Notes: generated from the letters alone by a model not told the origin. Positions 35,612 through 44,602 are shown, counted from the stretch's first letter. The stretch: 64,000 nucleotides of DNA from Paraburkholderia kirstenboschensis (GCF_904848585.1 NZ_CAJHCR010000011.1:124001-188000), one strand, 5' to 3'. Translations and numbers: made by a program.

Positions 35612-35624
35612 GTCGTCCTACCGC
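35612..35624 (-). promoter_or_regulatory. Outlying copy of the GTTGTA-N-GAYGAC motif
   Basis: Reads GCGGTAGGACGAC on the minus strand, 10 of 12 fixed positions, with the same ATAC flank as the site before garD. It lies 157 bp before the urea-transporter start. It may be chance; see the regulon finding. Confidence 0.35.
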
Positions 35625-35780
35625 CACGTCGTGCGAAGGCTCTGCAAATAGCCACTATCAACGCGCGACCATGCACGCAGCCGCGCCAGTGCCCTATGCT
35701 CGCGTTTCGCAACTGTTCGCCTCTGGCGCGCCATTCGATTCCAAAGACGCGCGCCGCCGAACGCTCATCGACCGGAAACC

Positions 35781-36644
35781 ATGCACGCCGCCGCGACCGA
35801 AGCGCACCCCGCCGCCTTGCGCACACTGATGCGCAGCCTTGGGCAGATCGTGCTCCAGGCGAACGCATTCACGGGCGCGTGCCTCGTTGCCGGCTGGCTG
35901 CTTTGTGACCCGCGCCTTGCATGTGCCGCCTTGATCGGCGCGGTCGCGGCCAACGTGAGTGCGGTGCTGACCGCTTATTCCGACGATGACCTGCGCGCCG
36001 GCTTGCACGGCTTTAACGGCGCATTGGCCGGACTCGCCGCGTTCAGCTTCATTGCCGACAATGCGACCGCCGCCGCAATCGCGATTCTCGCAGCCACAGG
36101 CACGGCATGGCTTCTCGAACCGTGGTCGCGATGGCTGCGCACGCGTCAACTGGGCTACTTCTCAAGCCCGTTCCTGATCGTCACGTGGCTCTGGCTGCCG
36201 ATGGTGGCAAGCGGACCTGAGCCGGCGCGTCTCGCAGCAACATCTACACTCGACGCGGCGCATCTCGGCGGCGGCGTGCTCGCCGGTCTCGCGCAAACCG
36301 GCTTCGCGTCGGGCGCAATGGCCGGTGCATTCGTGCTGATCGGGATCGCGGCGGCATCGACACGACACGCGCTGTGCGCGCTGATTGGCGCGGCACTCGC
36401 AAGCAGCCTGCATATTCTGCTGGGCGCGGCGGCAAGCTCGTTCGATGCGGGCCTGCTAGGATTCAACGGCGCCCTCACTGCACTCGCACTGACCGATTGC
36501 GGCGTCTTGTGGATGCTCGGCGGCGTGGCTATTTCTGTGGCGTTGCAAGCGGCAGCGGCTTACGTCGGCTTCGCAGCGCTAAGCGCGCCTTTCGTCGCTG
36601 CAACGTGGAGCGTGCAATGGCTGAGGCAGCGTACCATTCGCTGA
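35781..36644 (+). CDS. Urea transporter (UT family)
   Basis: 287 residues with about ten membrane helices in two homologous halves, each with the UT loop motif: LHGFNGALAGLAAFSF and LGFNGALTALALTD. Also TRQLGYFSSPFLIVTWLWL. UT proteins form trimeric channels that let urea pass down its gradient. No urease genes are in the window. The first ~25 residues are polar. A class II aldolase gene follows by 54 bp. Confidence 0.9.
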   Translation: MHAAATEAHPAALRTLMRSLGQIVLQANAFTGACLVAGWLLCDPRLACAALIGAVAANVSAVLTAYSDDDLRAGLHGFNGALAGLAAFSFIADNATAAAIAILAATGTAWLLEPWSRWLRTRQLGYFSSPFLIVTWLWLPMVASGPEPARLAATSTLDAAHLGGGVLAGLAQTGFASGAMAGAFVLIGIAAASTRHALCALIGAALASSLHILLGAAASSFDAGLLGFNGALTALALTDCGVLWMLGGVAISVALQAAAAYVGFAALSAPFVAATWSVQWLRQRTIR

Positions 36645-36698
36645 GACTCCGGCCGTCAGGCAAGATCGGGGAATACCAGACAACCTCAGGAGACATGT

Positions 36699-37475
36699 AT
36701 GTCTTTCATCCACACACCCGCAGGCCGCATTGCGCAATCCGGGCCGGCGTCGCAAGCGGAGCAGCAGACTCGCGTCGACCTGGCCGCCGCGTATCGCCTC
36801 GTCGCGCTCAACGGTTGGGACGACTTGATCTACACGCACATCTCCACGAGCGTTCCAGACGAGCCGGGCCACTTTCTGATCAATCCATTCGGCCTTGCAT
36901 TCGACGAGGTGAGCGCGTCGAATCTCGTGAAGATCGACATCGACGGCAACATTGTCGGCGCGAGCGAACATGCGGTGAACGTGACCGGCTTCGCCATTCA
37001 CGCCGCCGTGCACGCGGCTCGCGCAGACGCGTTCTGCGTGATGCATTTGCACAGCACGGCAGGCGTGGCCGTGTCCGCACAGCCCGCGGGCTTGCTGCCC
37101 GCGTCACAACACGCGCTGCGTTTTTATCGGCAACTCGCGTATCACGACTATGACGGCCTCGCCTTTACGCCGGCCGAGAGCCGGCGCCTCGTGGAGCATC
37201 TGGCGGACAAGCCGGCCATGCTGCTGCGCAATCACGGTCCGCTGACCGTGGGCCGCACCGTCGCCGAAGCGTACGTGCTGATGGCCACGTTGCTCAAAGC
37301 GTGCGAGATCCAGTTGCAGGCACAAGCTTGCGGCGCCCCACTGGTCGTGCCCGACGACGCGGTCGCCACGCGTACGGCCGAGCGACTGCATGACGGCGGC
37401 GCAATTGAAGGAACACTTGAATGGCCTGCGTTGCTGCGCAAGCTGGATCGTCTCGATCCAACCTATCGCGACTGA
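36699..37475 (+). CDS. Class II aldolase/adducin-domain protein
   Basis: 258 residues, start at ATG 36699 behind CAGGAG. The fold is recognisable by AAAYRLVALNGWDDLIYTHI, metal-ligand histidines in VMHLHSTAGVAVSA and the later HGP of MLLRNHGPLTVGRTVAEAY. Members cleave or epimerise sugar phosphates; this one lacks the phosphate-binding features needed to name a substrate. It may be co-transcribed with the urea transporter and the small tautomerase gene downstream. Confidence 0.9.
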   Translation: MSFIHTPAGRIAQSGPASQAEQQTRVDLAAAYRLVALNGWDDLIYTHISTSVPDEPGHFLINPFGLAFDEVSASNLVKIDIDGNIVGASEHAVNVTGFAIHAAVHAARADAFCVMHLHSTAGVAVSAQPAGLLPASQHALRFYRQLAYHDYDGLAFTPAESRRLVEHLADKPAMLLRNHGPLTVGRTVAEAYVLMATLLKACEIQLQAQACGAPLVVPDDAVATRTAERLHDGGAIEGTLEWPALLRKLDRLDPTYRD

Positions 37476-37591
37476 TAGGCGACTAATAGGCAACTAATAC
37501 GTGAACTACGCCTGACAATACCGCGCGATGAATACCGCAACTGATTATGCGGCGCGCGGCGTCGATTACATTTTCAACGGAGCTGAACCCC

Positions 37592-37783
37592 ATGCCCACG
37601 TTTCATATTGAACTGTTCGAAGGCCGTTCGCTGGAACAGAAACGCCAATTCGTCGAAGCAATCACGAAAGCGACTTGCGAGTCGCTCGGCGTCGAGCCGA
37701 ATTCGGTGGACATCATTCTTACCGACGTGAAGCGCGAAAATTGGGCAACAGGAGGACGCTTGTGGTCCGACAGCGGAAGTTGA
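37592..37783 (+). CDS. 4-oxalocrotonate tautomerase family enzyme
   Basis: 63 residues from ATG 37592 (MPTFHIELFEGRSLEQKRQF); the mature protein would begin with the catalytic Pro1 of the family. The length and the VDIILTDVKRENWATGG region fit 4-OT. These enzymes shift keto-enol double bonds, usually in aromatic or sugar-acid degradation. It is followed by a terminator. Confidence 0.9.
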   Translation: MPTFHIELFEGRSLEQKRQFVEAITKATCESLGVEPNSVDIILTDVKRENWATGGRLWSDSGS

Positions 37784-37790
37784 ATTGAAG

Positions 37791-37821
37791 CGCTGCGCGC
37801 GTGGTGCGCGCAGCGTTTTTA
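37791..37821 (+). terminator. Terminator after the tautomerase gene
   Basis: Stem CGCTGCGCGC / GCGCGCAGCG with a GTGGT loop, followed by TTTTTATT. Confidence 0.85.
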
Positions 37822-37828
37822 TTGCTCC

Positions 37829-37853
37829 GCGACGCATGAATAAAATGCGTCGC
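37829..37853. terminator. Hairpin at the 3' end of the porin gene
   Basis: A perfect 9-bp stem GCGACGCAT / ATGCGTCGC with loop GAATAAA, 40 bp beyond the porin stop on the minus strand. It has no T run right after it, so it may be a transcript-end stabiliser more than a strict terminator. Confidence 0.5.
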
Positions 37854-37893
37854 TGTGGCGGCGTAACAACACGCCGCCGCTACCCTAAGGCCA

Positions 37894-39099
37894 TTAGAAG
37901 CGGTGAATGATACCCACGCCGCCTGCAACCTGGCTGCGCGACGACGACGGCGCGCTGTTCTGACCGTCGCCGATATTGGCCGTCGCGTTGATGATGCTCA
38001 CGCCGTTGTTGCCGATCGTCTGGCCGTTCGCACGCTGATACGCTTCCACCGCATACAGACCGGTACGCTTCGAGAGGCTGTAGTACTGCGAGAGGTTGAA
38101 CTGGTTATAGCTCGCCGCGCTCGAAATGCCGTTCGATTGCGTCGCACGCGTGTAGCTATAGCCAGCTGCCAGATCCAGTGCGCCGATCGGCTTGAAGTGC
38201 AGCACCGCGCCGCCCGTGTTGAAAGTCGCCTGGTGACGGAAAGACGAATTTATACCCGGAATGTATTGCACATTCGAGTACGAGAACGACACGTCCCATT
38301 GCGAGTTGAACGCGTAGCCGCCGGTAACCGCGACGCGCTGCTGAGCCTGCGCCGTGCGATAACCGTTGGTGATGCCGGACAGACCCGGGCCGCTCGTCGC
38401 GCCGTTGTTCGACGTAGTCGAATCGGGGCCCCAGAGACCGCCGCCAGGCGTCGAGTTGTTGATGCGCTGGAAGCCTGCTGCGATACCGAACGGACCGTTC
38501 AGGTACTGCACCGCGGCGCTCCACGTCGAGCCGGCGTTGAAGCTGCCCGGCACGCCGCCCAACGAGTACGAACCGCTCACCGTCAGACCATACATGCTCG
38601 GCGACGTGTACACGAGGGAGTTATTCGCGCGATAGATCGTATCCAGCGAATCGAGATCGCCCGGATGCGCGCCGTAAGCGCCCGTCAGCCACGTAGTCGG
38701 GCTATACGGCGACAGCATCGTGTAGTACGACGTGTACTGACGGCCGGCCGTCAGCGTACCGTACGCGGGGTTCGTCACGCCGATCCATGCCTGGCGGCTG
38801 AAGCCGAGGCCGTTCACGCTCTGTGCGCCGGTTGCGCTGTTGAAGCCCTGCTCCAACTGGAAAATGGCCTTCGTGCCGCCGCCAAGATCCTCGCCACCCT
38901 TCAGGCCGAAGCGGCTACCCGCCCAGATGCCGTTGTTCATCTTGACAACCGAGCGGCCGCCCGAAGTCGAGCCGAGCGTCGTCGAGCTGCTTTGATATCC
39001 GATCCCCGTATCGACGATACCGTACAACGTCACGCTGCTCTGAGCGTGTGCGCCAAGGGCGAACAGGCCAAGGGCGGAGGTTGCTAGTGCCTTTTTCAT
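37894..39099 (-). CDS. Gram-negative (OmpC/Porin_4 type) outer-membrane porin
   Basis: 401 residues with a signal peptide (MKKALATSALGLFALGAHA) and mature start QSSVTLYGIVDTGIGY, the classic Burkholderiales porin opening. The C-terminal residue is Phe (GIIHRF), as needed for beta-barrel assembly. Porin motifs WAGSRFGLKGGEDLG and SVNGLGFSRQAWIGV are present. It forms a trimeric diffusion channel. Next to the TRAP and sugar-acid genes it may serve oligo- or monogalacturonate entry, but this is inference. No copy of the regulon motif was found before it. Confidence 0.93.
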   Translation of the reverse strand: MKKALATSALGLFALGAHAQSSVTLYGIVDTGIGYQSSSTTLGSTSGGRSVVKMNNGIWAGSRFGLKGGEDLGGGTKAIFQLEQGFNSATGAQSVNGLGFSRQAWIGVTNPAYGTLTAGRQYTSYYTMLSPYSPTTWLTGAYGAHPGDLDSLDTIYRANNSLVYTSPSMYGLTVSGSYSLGGVPGSFNAGSTWSAAVQYLNGPFGIAAGFQRINNSTPGGGLWGPDSTTSNNGATSGPGLSGITNGYRTAQAQQRVAVTGGYAFNSQWDVSFSYSNVQYIPGINSSFRHQATFNTGGAVLHFKPIGALDLAAGYSYTRATQSNGISSAASYNQFNLSQYYSLSKRTGLYAVEAYQRANGQTIGNNGVSIINATANIGDGQNSAPSSSRSQVAGGVGIIHRF

Positions 39100-39178
39100 T
39101 TATGCTCCTCTTTAAAAAATTGTTCTTGACTACCGGTCATTGTCTGAACCGCGCAACCGGTGAATCGGGGATTTCAGG

Positions 39179-40531
39179 TCAGAAGACCGGGTGTCCATTA
39201 ATCACGCTCGGCAACCACGTGGAAAACATCGGCACGTAAGTCACAATATTGATGGCGCTGAAGATAGCGAGGTAATAAGGCCAAGCCACCTTGGTAGTTT
39301 CCCCAATCGACACATTGCCGATCGCGCAACCAATGAACTGCACCGAGCCGATCGGCGGGTGAACGAGACCCAATGCGCAGTTCAGCAGGATCATGATGCC
39401 GAACTGCACGGGACCGACGCCGCTATGCATCGCCATCGGCAGGAACAGCGGCGTGGTGATGAGAATGTGCGCCGCCATGTCCACGAACGTGCCGAGGAAC
39501 ACCTGAATGATGTTGATATACAGCAGCATCAGCCAGGGGATGCTCGTCGCGCCGTCGAGCATGTGCTCGATTGCATCCGGGATCTCCAGATACGCCATCT
39601 GGTAGCGCAGCATGTTCGATACACCGATCAGCAGCAGCACGACGCCTGTGGTCTTCGCTGCCTTCGACAATGCGAAGGCGAGCTTCTTCAGCGTCATCGA
39701 GCGATACACCACGACCGTCAGCACCAGCGAATAAGCCACCGCAATAGCAGCGGCTTCCGTCGCTGTTGCAATACCCTTCGCCACGCAGACCAGAATGATC
39801 GCGATCACCATCAGGCCGGGCAATGCGCCGAGGAAAGTCCGCGCGACCGCCATCCAGCCCGGGAAGCGCTGCAGTCCGGTCGAACCGTCGGGACGGCGCG
39901 GATAACCATAGCGCACGGCTTGCCAGTACGCGGCGATCAGCACGAAGCCCATCACCCACAACACGGGCAACAGCCCCGAGAACAGCAGATCGCCGATCGA
40001 CACGCCGCTCATCGGCACACCGTTCAGCGTGCCCGTAATGCCTTGCGCCGCGAACGCGTAGATGATCATGTTCGTCGACGTTGGCATGAGCGCGCCCGCG
40101 AGCGACGAATGCGTCGTGACGTTGACCGCGTAAGCCGCGCTGTAACCCTCGCGTTTCATCAGCGGAATCACGACGCCGCCCATTGCCGAAGTGTCCGCCG
40201 TGGGCGAACCCGAGACGCCGCCGAACAGCGTACATGCGACGACGTTCGCCATGCCGAGGCCGCCGCGGAAATGCCCGACCGTTGCCTGCGCGAAACGCAG
40301 GATGCGATCGGCGATGCCGCCGTGCAACATCAGTTCGCCGGAGAAGATGAAGAACGGCACAGCGAGGAACGAGAACGCGTTCATCCCCGAGATCATCGAC
40401 TGCATCGCGGTGGCCGCGGGCAGCCCTTCATACAGATACGTCAGCACGCAGGACAGCCCCAGCGCGAACGAAACAGGAACGCCGAGCACCAGAAATACGA
40501 TAAAGCTGATAGAGAGGAGTGCAAGTTCCAT
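39179..40531 (-). CDS. dctM: TRAP transporter large permease (DctM type)
   Basis: 450 residues with about 12 membrane helices. Family motifs: VPFFIFSGELMLHGGIADRIL, CTLFGGVSGSPTADTSAMGG, MLINIIQ-like LLYINIIQVFLGTFVDMAAH and LHPPIGSVQF-like GLVHPPIGSVQFIGCAIG. It imports an organic acid with sodium, using the DctP binding protein. Its start is 7 bp from the dctQ stop. Given the locus, a sugar acid such as galactarate or galacturonate is the likely substrate. Confidence 0.93.
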   Translation of the reverse strand: MELALLSISFIVFLVLGVPVSFALGLSCVLTYLYEGLPAATAMQSMISGMNAFSFLAVPFFIFSGELMLHGGIADRILRFAQATVGHFRGGLGMANVVACTLFGGVSGSPTADTSAMGGVVIPLMKREGYSAAYAVNVTTHSSLAGALMPTSTNMIIYAFAAQGITGTLNGVPMSGVSIGDLLFSGLLPVLWVMGFVLIAAYWQAVRYGYPRRPDGSTGLQRFPGWMAVARTFLGALPGLMVIAIILVCVAKGIATATEAAAIAVAYSLVLTVVVYRSMTLKKLAFALSKAAKTTGVVLLLIGVSNMLRYQMAYLEIPDAIEHMLDGATSIPWLMLLYINIIQVFLGTFVDMAAHILITTPLFLPMAMHSGVGPVQFGIMILLNCALGLVHPPIGSVQFIGCAIGNVSIGETTKVAWPYYLAIFSAINIVTYVPMFSTWLPSVINGHPVF

Positions 40532-40538
40532 GATTGTT

Positions 40539-41009
40539 CTATTTGTGTTTCTTTGCGAAAAGCGTCAGAAGGTTCTCGAATGAGAACAACGCGATGCAGA
40601 CGCTGGCAATGACCGGGATCACGTAGCGGAGAGCTTCGGGCAAGCCGAGAATTGGAATCTTGTCATGCAGCGTGGTCTCGGCCATCTGCAGCGAGCCGAA
40701 GAAAATCGCCACGGCGAGCGCGATGAGACACAGATGCTGGAACGTGTGCGCGGCGAGCTGACCTTTTTCCGGCAAGCTCTTCACCAGCGAATCGAGCCCG
40801 ATATGGCCGCCTTCGCGGACCTTCAGCGCCGCGCCGAACATTGCGATCACGATCACCAGCAGCAATGCGATCGGCTCGACGAAATCGGGAGCGTCGCTAA
40901 ACACGTAGCGCATCACGACGCTGTAGATCACCAGCAGACTCAGCGCTGCGAGGCTGAGCGAGGCGACGACAGCCAGCGCGCGAAAGATAAAATCGTTTGG
41001 GCGTTTCAT
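40539..41009 (-). CDS. dctQ: TRAP transporter small permease (DctQ type)
   Basis: 156 residues with four membrane helices (ALAVVASLSLAALSLLVIYS, FVEPIALLLVIVIAMFGAAL, FQHLCLIALAVAIFFGSLQM, VIPVIASVCIALFSFENLLT). The YVFSDAPDFVEPIA and REGGHIGLDSL stretches are typical. It pairs with DctM in the inner membrane. It lies between dctP and dctM, separated from dctP by a strong hairpin. Confidence 0.92.
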   Translation of the reverse strand: MKRPNDFIFRALAVVASLSLAALSLLVIYSVVMRYVFSDAPDFVEPIALLLVIVIAMFGAALKVREGGHIGLDSLVKSLPEKGQLAAHTFQHLCLIALAVAIFFGSLQMAETTLHDKIPILGLPEALRYVIPVIASVCIALFSFENLLTLFAKKHK

Positions 41010-41104
41010 GAATCTCTTGACCCCATTCTTGCCTACGACGGACCGTTTTTACTCGTTAGTAATGCTACTTTCGCTACTTTCCGTCACCAGTTACGCAACC
41101 GGCA

Positions 41105-41150
41105 GACAGCGGAAAGCCTCGCAGTTTTTCTGCAAGGCTTTTCCGCTGTC
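41105..41150. promoter_or_regulatory. Intercistronic hairpin between dctP and dctQ
   Basis: Long stem, about 20 bp with one bulge and one mismatch (GACAGCGGAAAGCC...GGCTTTTCCGCTGTC), loop TTTTT. It lies just after the dctP stop in the dctPQM transcript, with no U run beyond. It probably lowers dctQM relative to dctP by partial termination or by protecting the dctP mRNA. Confidence 0.7.
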
Positions 41151-41170
41151 GCCAAAGCGCGATGCGAGCG

Positions 41171-42163
41171 TTACTTGATTGCCTGGATCTCGTCGACGAG
41201 TTGCTTCATTTGCGGCGTCTTCTCGTACTTCGCCCAAACCGGCTGCATCACCTTGACGAAAGCCGCGCGATCGATCTGCGACGATGCGACGATCTGCGCG
41301 CCGCCCTTCGTCACCGTCTTGCTCGCGTCGTTCTCACGCGCGGTCCACAGCTTCTGGTAGTAAGGCACCGAGTCGGCCGCGGCCTTCTTGATGATTTCCT
41401 GCTCTTGCGGCGACAACGTGTCCCAGACCTTCTTCGAGAAGACCAGAACTTCCGGCGTCATCGAATGCTGGGTTTGCGAATAGATCGGCGCGACTTCGAA
41501 GTGCTTGGTCTCTTCGTAAGAAGGCAGGTTGTTTTCCGCTGCGTCGACGAGGCCGGTCTTCAGTCCCGTATAGACTTCGGCAAACGGCATCGGCGTCGGC
41601 GTGCCACCCATTGCCCTGATTTCGTCGACCATCAGATCGGACGGCTGCACGCGGACCTTCAGACCCTTCATGTCGGCCGGCGTGTGGATCGGCTTCTTCG
41701 TGTAGATGGAACGGGCACCGCTTTCATAGAACGTCAGCGCGATCATTCCCTTTGCCTTGAAGGCGTCCAGAATCTTCTGGCCTTCCGGGCCGTACATGAC
41801 CTTGCGGAAATGGTCGATGTCACGGAACAGGAACGGCAGCGACGGAATCATCGATTCGGGCACGATCTCGTTGAATGCCGCGCCGTTTGCACGCGCCATG
41901 TCGAGCGCGCCGATGCGCACCTGGTCAATTGTGTCGTTCTCCGAACCAAGTGCGCTGTTGCCGAAGACCTTCACGGAATCCTTGCCGCCGGTTGCCGTCT
42001 TGATCTGCTCACCCATGTATTTCACGGCCATATTGGTCGGGTAGGTGTCGCCGTGCACGTCCGACACGCGGAACACGCGCGCTTGCGCCGACATGGCGCC
42101 AAAGGCCAGCACCGATGCGGCGACGATCAACGAAACACGGGAAGAGGCGAACTTCTTGTTCAT
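41171..42163 (-). CDS. dctP: TRAP transporter periplasmic binding protein (DctP type)
   Basis: 330 residues from ATG 42163, the start best spaced (7 bp) from AAGGAA. Signal peptide VSLIVAASVLAFGAMSAQA. DctP motifs: GNSALGSENDTIDQVRIGAL, ESGARSIYTKKPIHTPADM, GLKVRVQPSDLMVDEIRAMG, MPFAEVYTGLKTGLVDAAEN. The conserved Arg of VRVQPS binds the substrate carboxylate. Together with dctQM it forms one leftward operon. Two copies of the local operator motif lie 340-570 bp upstream. Confidence 0.94.
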   Translation of the reverse strand: MNKKFASSRVSLIVAASVLAFGAMSAQARVFRVSDVHGDTYPTNMAVKYMGEQIKTATGGKDSVKVFGNSALGSENDTIDQVRIGALDMARANGAAFNEIVPESMIPSLPFLFRDIDHFRKVMYGPEGQKILDAFKAKGMIALTFYESGARSIYTKKPIHTPADMKGLKVRVQPSDLMVDEIRAMGGTPTPMPFAEVYTGLKTGLVDAAENNLPSYEETKHFEVAPIYSQTQHSMTPEVLVFSKKVWDTLSPQEQEIIKKAAADSVPYYQKLWTARENDASKTVTKGGAQIVASSQIDRAAFVKVMQPVWAKYEKTPQMKQLVDEIQAIK

Positions 42164-42238
42164 CATGACATTCCTTGAAAAATAGACACCCAATCGATGC
42201 GGAAGGCCGCTGACGGCTGGCCAGTCGCGGACGGCCAG

Positions 42239-42258
42239 TCCGGGACGGCCGTCCCGGA
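42239..42258. repeat. Perfect 20-bp palindrome in the dctP leader
   Basis: TCCGGGACGGCCGTCCCGGA, 76 bp upstream of dctP. It would form a very stable hairpin in the dctP mRNA leader or act as a protein site. Confidence 0.6.
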
Positions 42259-42503
42259 TGTGACATGGTTTTGCTGGGTCTCCCGGCGCGGCGCTCGTGG
42301 TCTCCTACCGTTGGCGAACGCTTTGCCGTGCTGTCCGTGCAACGTCCCCGGCACAATGATCAGCACTCCTGTCGGACAACTCGACTTCTTGTACTTCTGC
42401 TGCGTCGGCGCACATTCGCACGAGCGATTGCGCGCGCTAAAGTGCGCCACTCATCGCGCTGCCATCTCGAAAAGCGCAGAAAGCTATCTGTTTGCGCTTA
42501 TAC

Positions 42504-42516
42504 GTTGTACGACGAC
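42504..42516 (+). promoter_or_regulatory. Regulon motif copy 1 (dctPQM)
   Basis: GTTGTACGACGAC, 12 of 12 fixed positions of GTTGTA-N-GAYGAC, 341 bp upstream of dctP. Confidence 0.75.
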
Positions 42517-42717
42517 ATACGAAGTCTATTAAACGCAGTTTGAGTTGTACAGACGGTATTTACCCGAGGAAACAACAGTTCGGTACAGATGACCTAAAGG
42601 GGCGCCGTACGGGCTCGAGCGAGGCCGTACGGTCGATTGCGCGGAGAACTGAAGAGAGGTTTTGAACCGGCGCAGATCCACCCGTCGCACCCGCAAATGT
42701 CGCATTTGCACGACAAT

Positions 42718-42730
42718 GTTGTATGACGAG
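42718..42730 (+). promoter_or_regulatory. Regulon motif copy 2 (dctPQM)
   Basis: GTTGTATGACGAG, 11 of 12 fixed positions, between the lactonase stop and dctP. Confidence 0.65.
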
Positions 42731-42809
42731 TGATGAATAGCTGGACGTGAACATCGGGCACCGGCCAGGTCGCAGGCCAGCGCCCTACTGGACAACACTG
42801 CGCAGCGGC

Positions 42810-43763
42810 TTAGAGCTCGCCGCCGAATTCCGGCTCAGACAAGCCGCTCACGCCAGGACGTACGGCGAAAAGATGCCCGTCATGTTCGCTGGCGCCCGCG
42901 CCCGGACGAATCGACGTGACGAAGAGCGTGTCGAGATTGCGCCCGCCGAACGCGCACATGGCCGGCTTGATCGCAGGCACGGCAATCTGCCGGTCGAGTT
43001 TGCCTTGCGGCGTAAAGCGCAGCAGTGCGCCCGCGTCGTTCGCGCAGATCCAGTAGCAGCCGTCGGAATCCACAGCGGCGCCATCGGGTCGGCCCACATA
43101 GTGGTTCAGATCCGCGAAAACACGGCGGTTGCCCGGCTCACCCGTCTCGACTTCGTAGTCGAAAGCCCATATCTGTTTGCGGAGCGGATGCGAGTCGGAC
43201 AGATACATGGTTTTGCCATCCGGCGACCAGCCCAGACCGTTTTGCGTAATGAGCCCGTCGACAACCGGCGCCGAGAGCACGCCCTGCGCGTCGAACCGGT
43301 AGAGCGCACCGGCCGGATTTGCTGCGGCCATGTCCTGCACCATCGTTCCGGCCCAGAAGCGACCTTGCCGATCGCAGCGGCCGTCGTTGAAACGCATGTC
43401 GCCACAAGGGAATACAGGCGCGGCGAGCTTGCGTCCGGTTACTTCGACGGGCTCATTAGCGCGCACGGCTTGCGCCGTGGCGTCGGTCGAAATCTCGCTC
43501 AGAGTCACCGCAAAGAGTCCGGTCTCACAGCCTGCCAGCACCGTGCCGCGACGGTCGAACGCGATGCACGCGACCTTCTCGGGCAACAGCCATTCGGAGC
43601 GCTCGCCCGTCTCCACCACGAGCCGCACGATTTTTCGCGCAGGAATGTCCACCCAGTAAAGCGCCTGTTCGGCAACACGCCAGACCGGACTTTCACCGAC
43701 GAGAGCCGGCGCCTGCCCCGCTGCCTCGACACGCTCGACGCGCGGATTGCCCGCCGCGCTCAT
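42810..43763 (-). CDS. SMP-30/gluconolactonase family sugar lactonase
   Basis: 317 residues with the SMP-30 beta-propeller metal ligands: Glu in LVGESPVW, Asn in RFNDGRCDRQGRFWAGTM and Asp in GRPDGAAVDSDG, plus ITQNGLGWSPDGKTMYLSDS. In this operon the expected substrate is the galactaro-lactone produced by uronate dehydrogenase, opened to galactarate. Its start overlaps the udh stop by 4 bp (ATGA), so the two are translationally coupled. It is the last gene of the garD-udh-lactonase operon. Confidence 0.9.
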   Translation of the reverse strand: MSAAGNPRVERVEAAGQAPALVGESPVWRVAEQALYWVDIPARKIVRLVVETGERSEWLLPEKVACIAFDRRGTVLAGCETGLFAVTLSEISTDATAQAVRANEPVEVTGRKLAAPVFPCGDMRFNDGRCDRQGRFWAGTMVQDMAAANPAGALYRFDAQGVLSAPVVDGLITQNGLGWSPDGKTMYLSDSHPLRKQIWAFDYEVETGEPGNRRVFADLNHYVGRPDGAAVDSDGCYWICANDAGALLRFTPQGKLDRQIAVPAIKPAMCAFGGRNLDTLFVTSIRPGAGASEHDGHLFAVRPGVSGLSEPEFGGEL

Positions 43764-44602
43764 CGCTTCGGCTCCATCGGTCCGGCCAGCACGAAGGCGC
43801 CGCCCTGGAAGCGTTGCGTGGGATCGTCGAGATCGGCGGTCGGAGCCGCGACGGGGAAGAGATGTTCGAATTGGACTGAGCTGTCCTGCGGACGAAAGCC
43901 GAGGAACGCCGCCTTCGTGTTATCGACCCACTTCGTGCGATTGTCGGATACGCCGTACACGATCGCGTGGCCGACGCGATTGGTGAACAGCGAACAGCGC
44001 ACCAGCTCGATGAAGTCGCGAAAGCTGAGATACGTGACGAGCATGCGCGGGTTCTTCGGCTGTTCGAACGACGAGCCGATCCGCAGACACACCGTCTCCA
44101 GGCCGAAGCGGTCGAAGTAGTAGCGCGACAGCGATTCGCCGAAGCATTTGGTCACGCCGTACAGGCTGTCGGGGCGCAACGGGGCGTCGATATCCACCAC
44201 TTCGGTCACTGGGTGAAAACCTACCGCGTGATTCGAACTCGCATACACGACGCGCTTCACGCCCTGTTTCTGCGCAGCCGAATACAGGTTGTACAGTCCG
44301 CGAATATTCGCTTCCAGCAGATCTTCGAAAGGCGCCTCGACCGAGATGCCGCCAAGATGGATCACCGCGTCCACGTCTTCGAGCAGCGCGTGCACCGCGG
44401 CTTCGTCTGCGAGGTCGACGATCGACGCTTCTTCGTGCTCCGCCACTTCGCCGAGCGGCGCTATGTCGGTTACGCGCACAACGTCGGCCCACGCCGCGAC
44501 CGCGCCACGCAATTGAGTGCCGAGATTGCCCGCCGCACCGGTGAGCAGAAGGCGTCGGAAAGGTTTTTGTGCAGCCGTGCGGTCAGAATTCGAATCAGTC
44601 AT
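43760..44602 (-). CDS. udh: Uronate dehydrogenase
   Basis: 280 residues. NAD motif LLLTGAAGNLGTQLRGAV, ISVEAPFEDLLEANIRGLYN, ASSNHAVGFHPV, catalytic YGVTKCFGES (YxxxK) and LRIGSSFEQPKNPRML, closely following characterised bacterial uronate dehydrogenases. It oxidises D-galacturonate or D-glucuronate to the aldarolactone with NAD+. It lies between garD and the lactonase gene. A second, divergent member lies at 59493-60344. Confidence 0.93.
   Translation of the reverse strand: MTDSNSDRTAAQKPFRRLLLTGAAGNLGTQLRGAVAAWADVVRVTDIAPLGEVAEHEEASIVDLADEAAVHALLEDVDAVIHLGGISVEAPFEDLLEANIRGLYNLYSAAQKQGVKRVVYASSNHAVGFHPVTEVVDIDAPLRPDSLYGVTKCFGESLSRYYFDRFGLETVCLRIGSSFEQPKNPRMLVTYLSFRDFIELVRCSLFTNRVGHAIVYGVSDNRTKWVDNTKAAFLGFRPQDSSVQFEHLFPVAAPTADLDDPTQRFQGGAFVLAGPMEPKR

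Larger units (their letters stand above)
42164..42809. other. dctPQM upstream region
   Basis: About 650 bp with no supported gene. It contains a perfect 20-bp palindrome at 42239-42258, direct GGCCAGTC repeats just before it, and two regulon motif copies (42504 and 42718). The promoter of dctPQM should lie near the motif at 42504, which would give an unusually long leader of about 300 nt. Confidence 0.5.
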
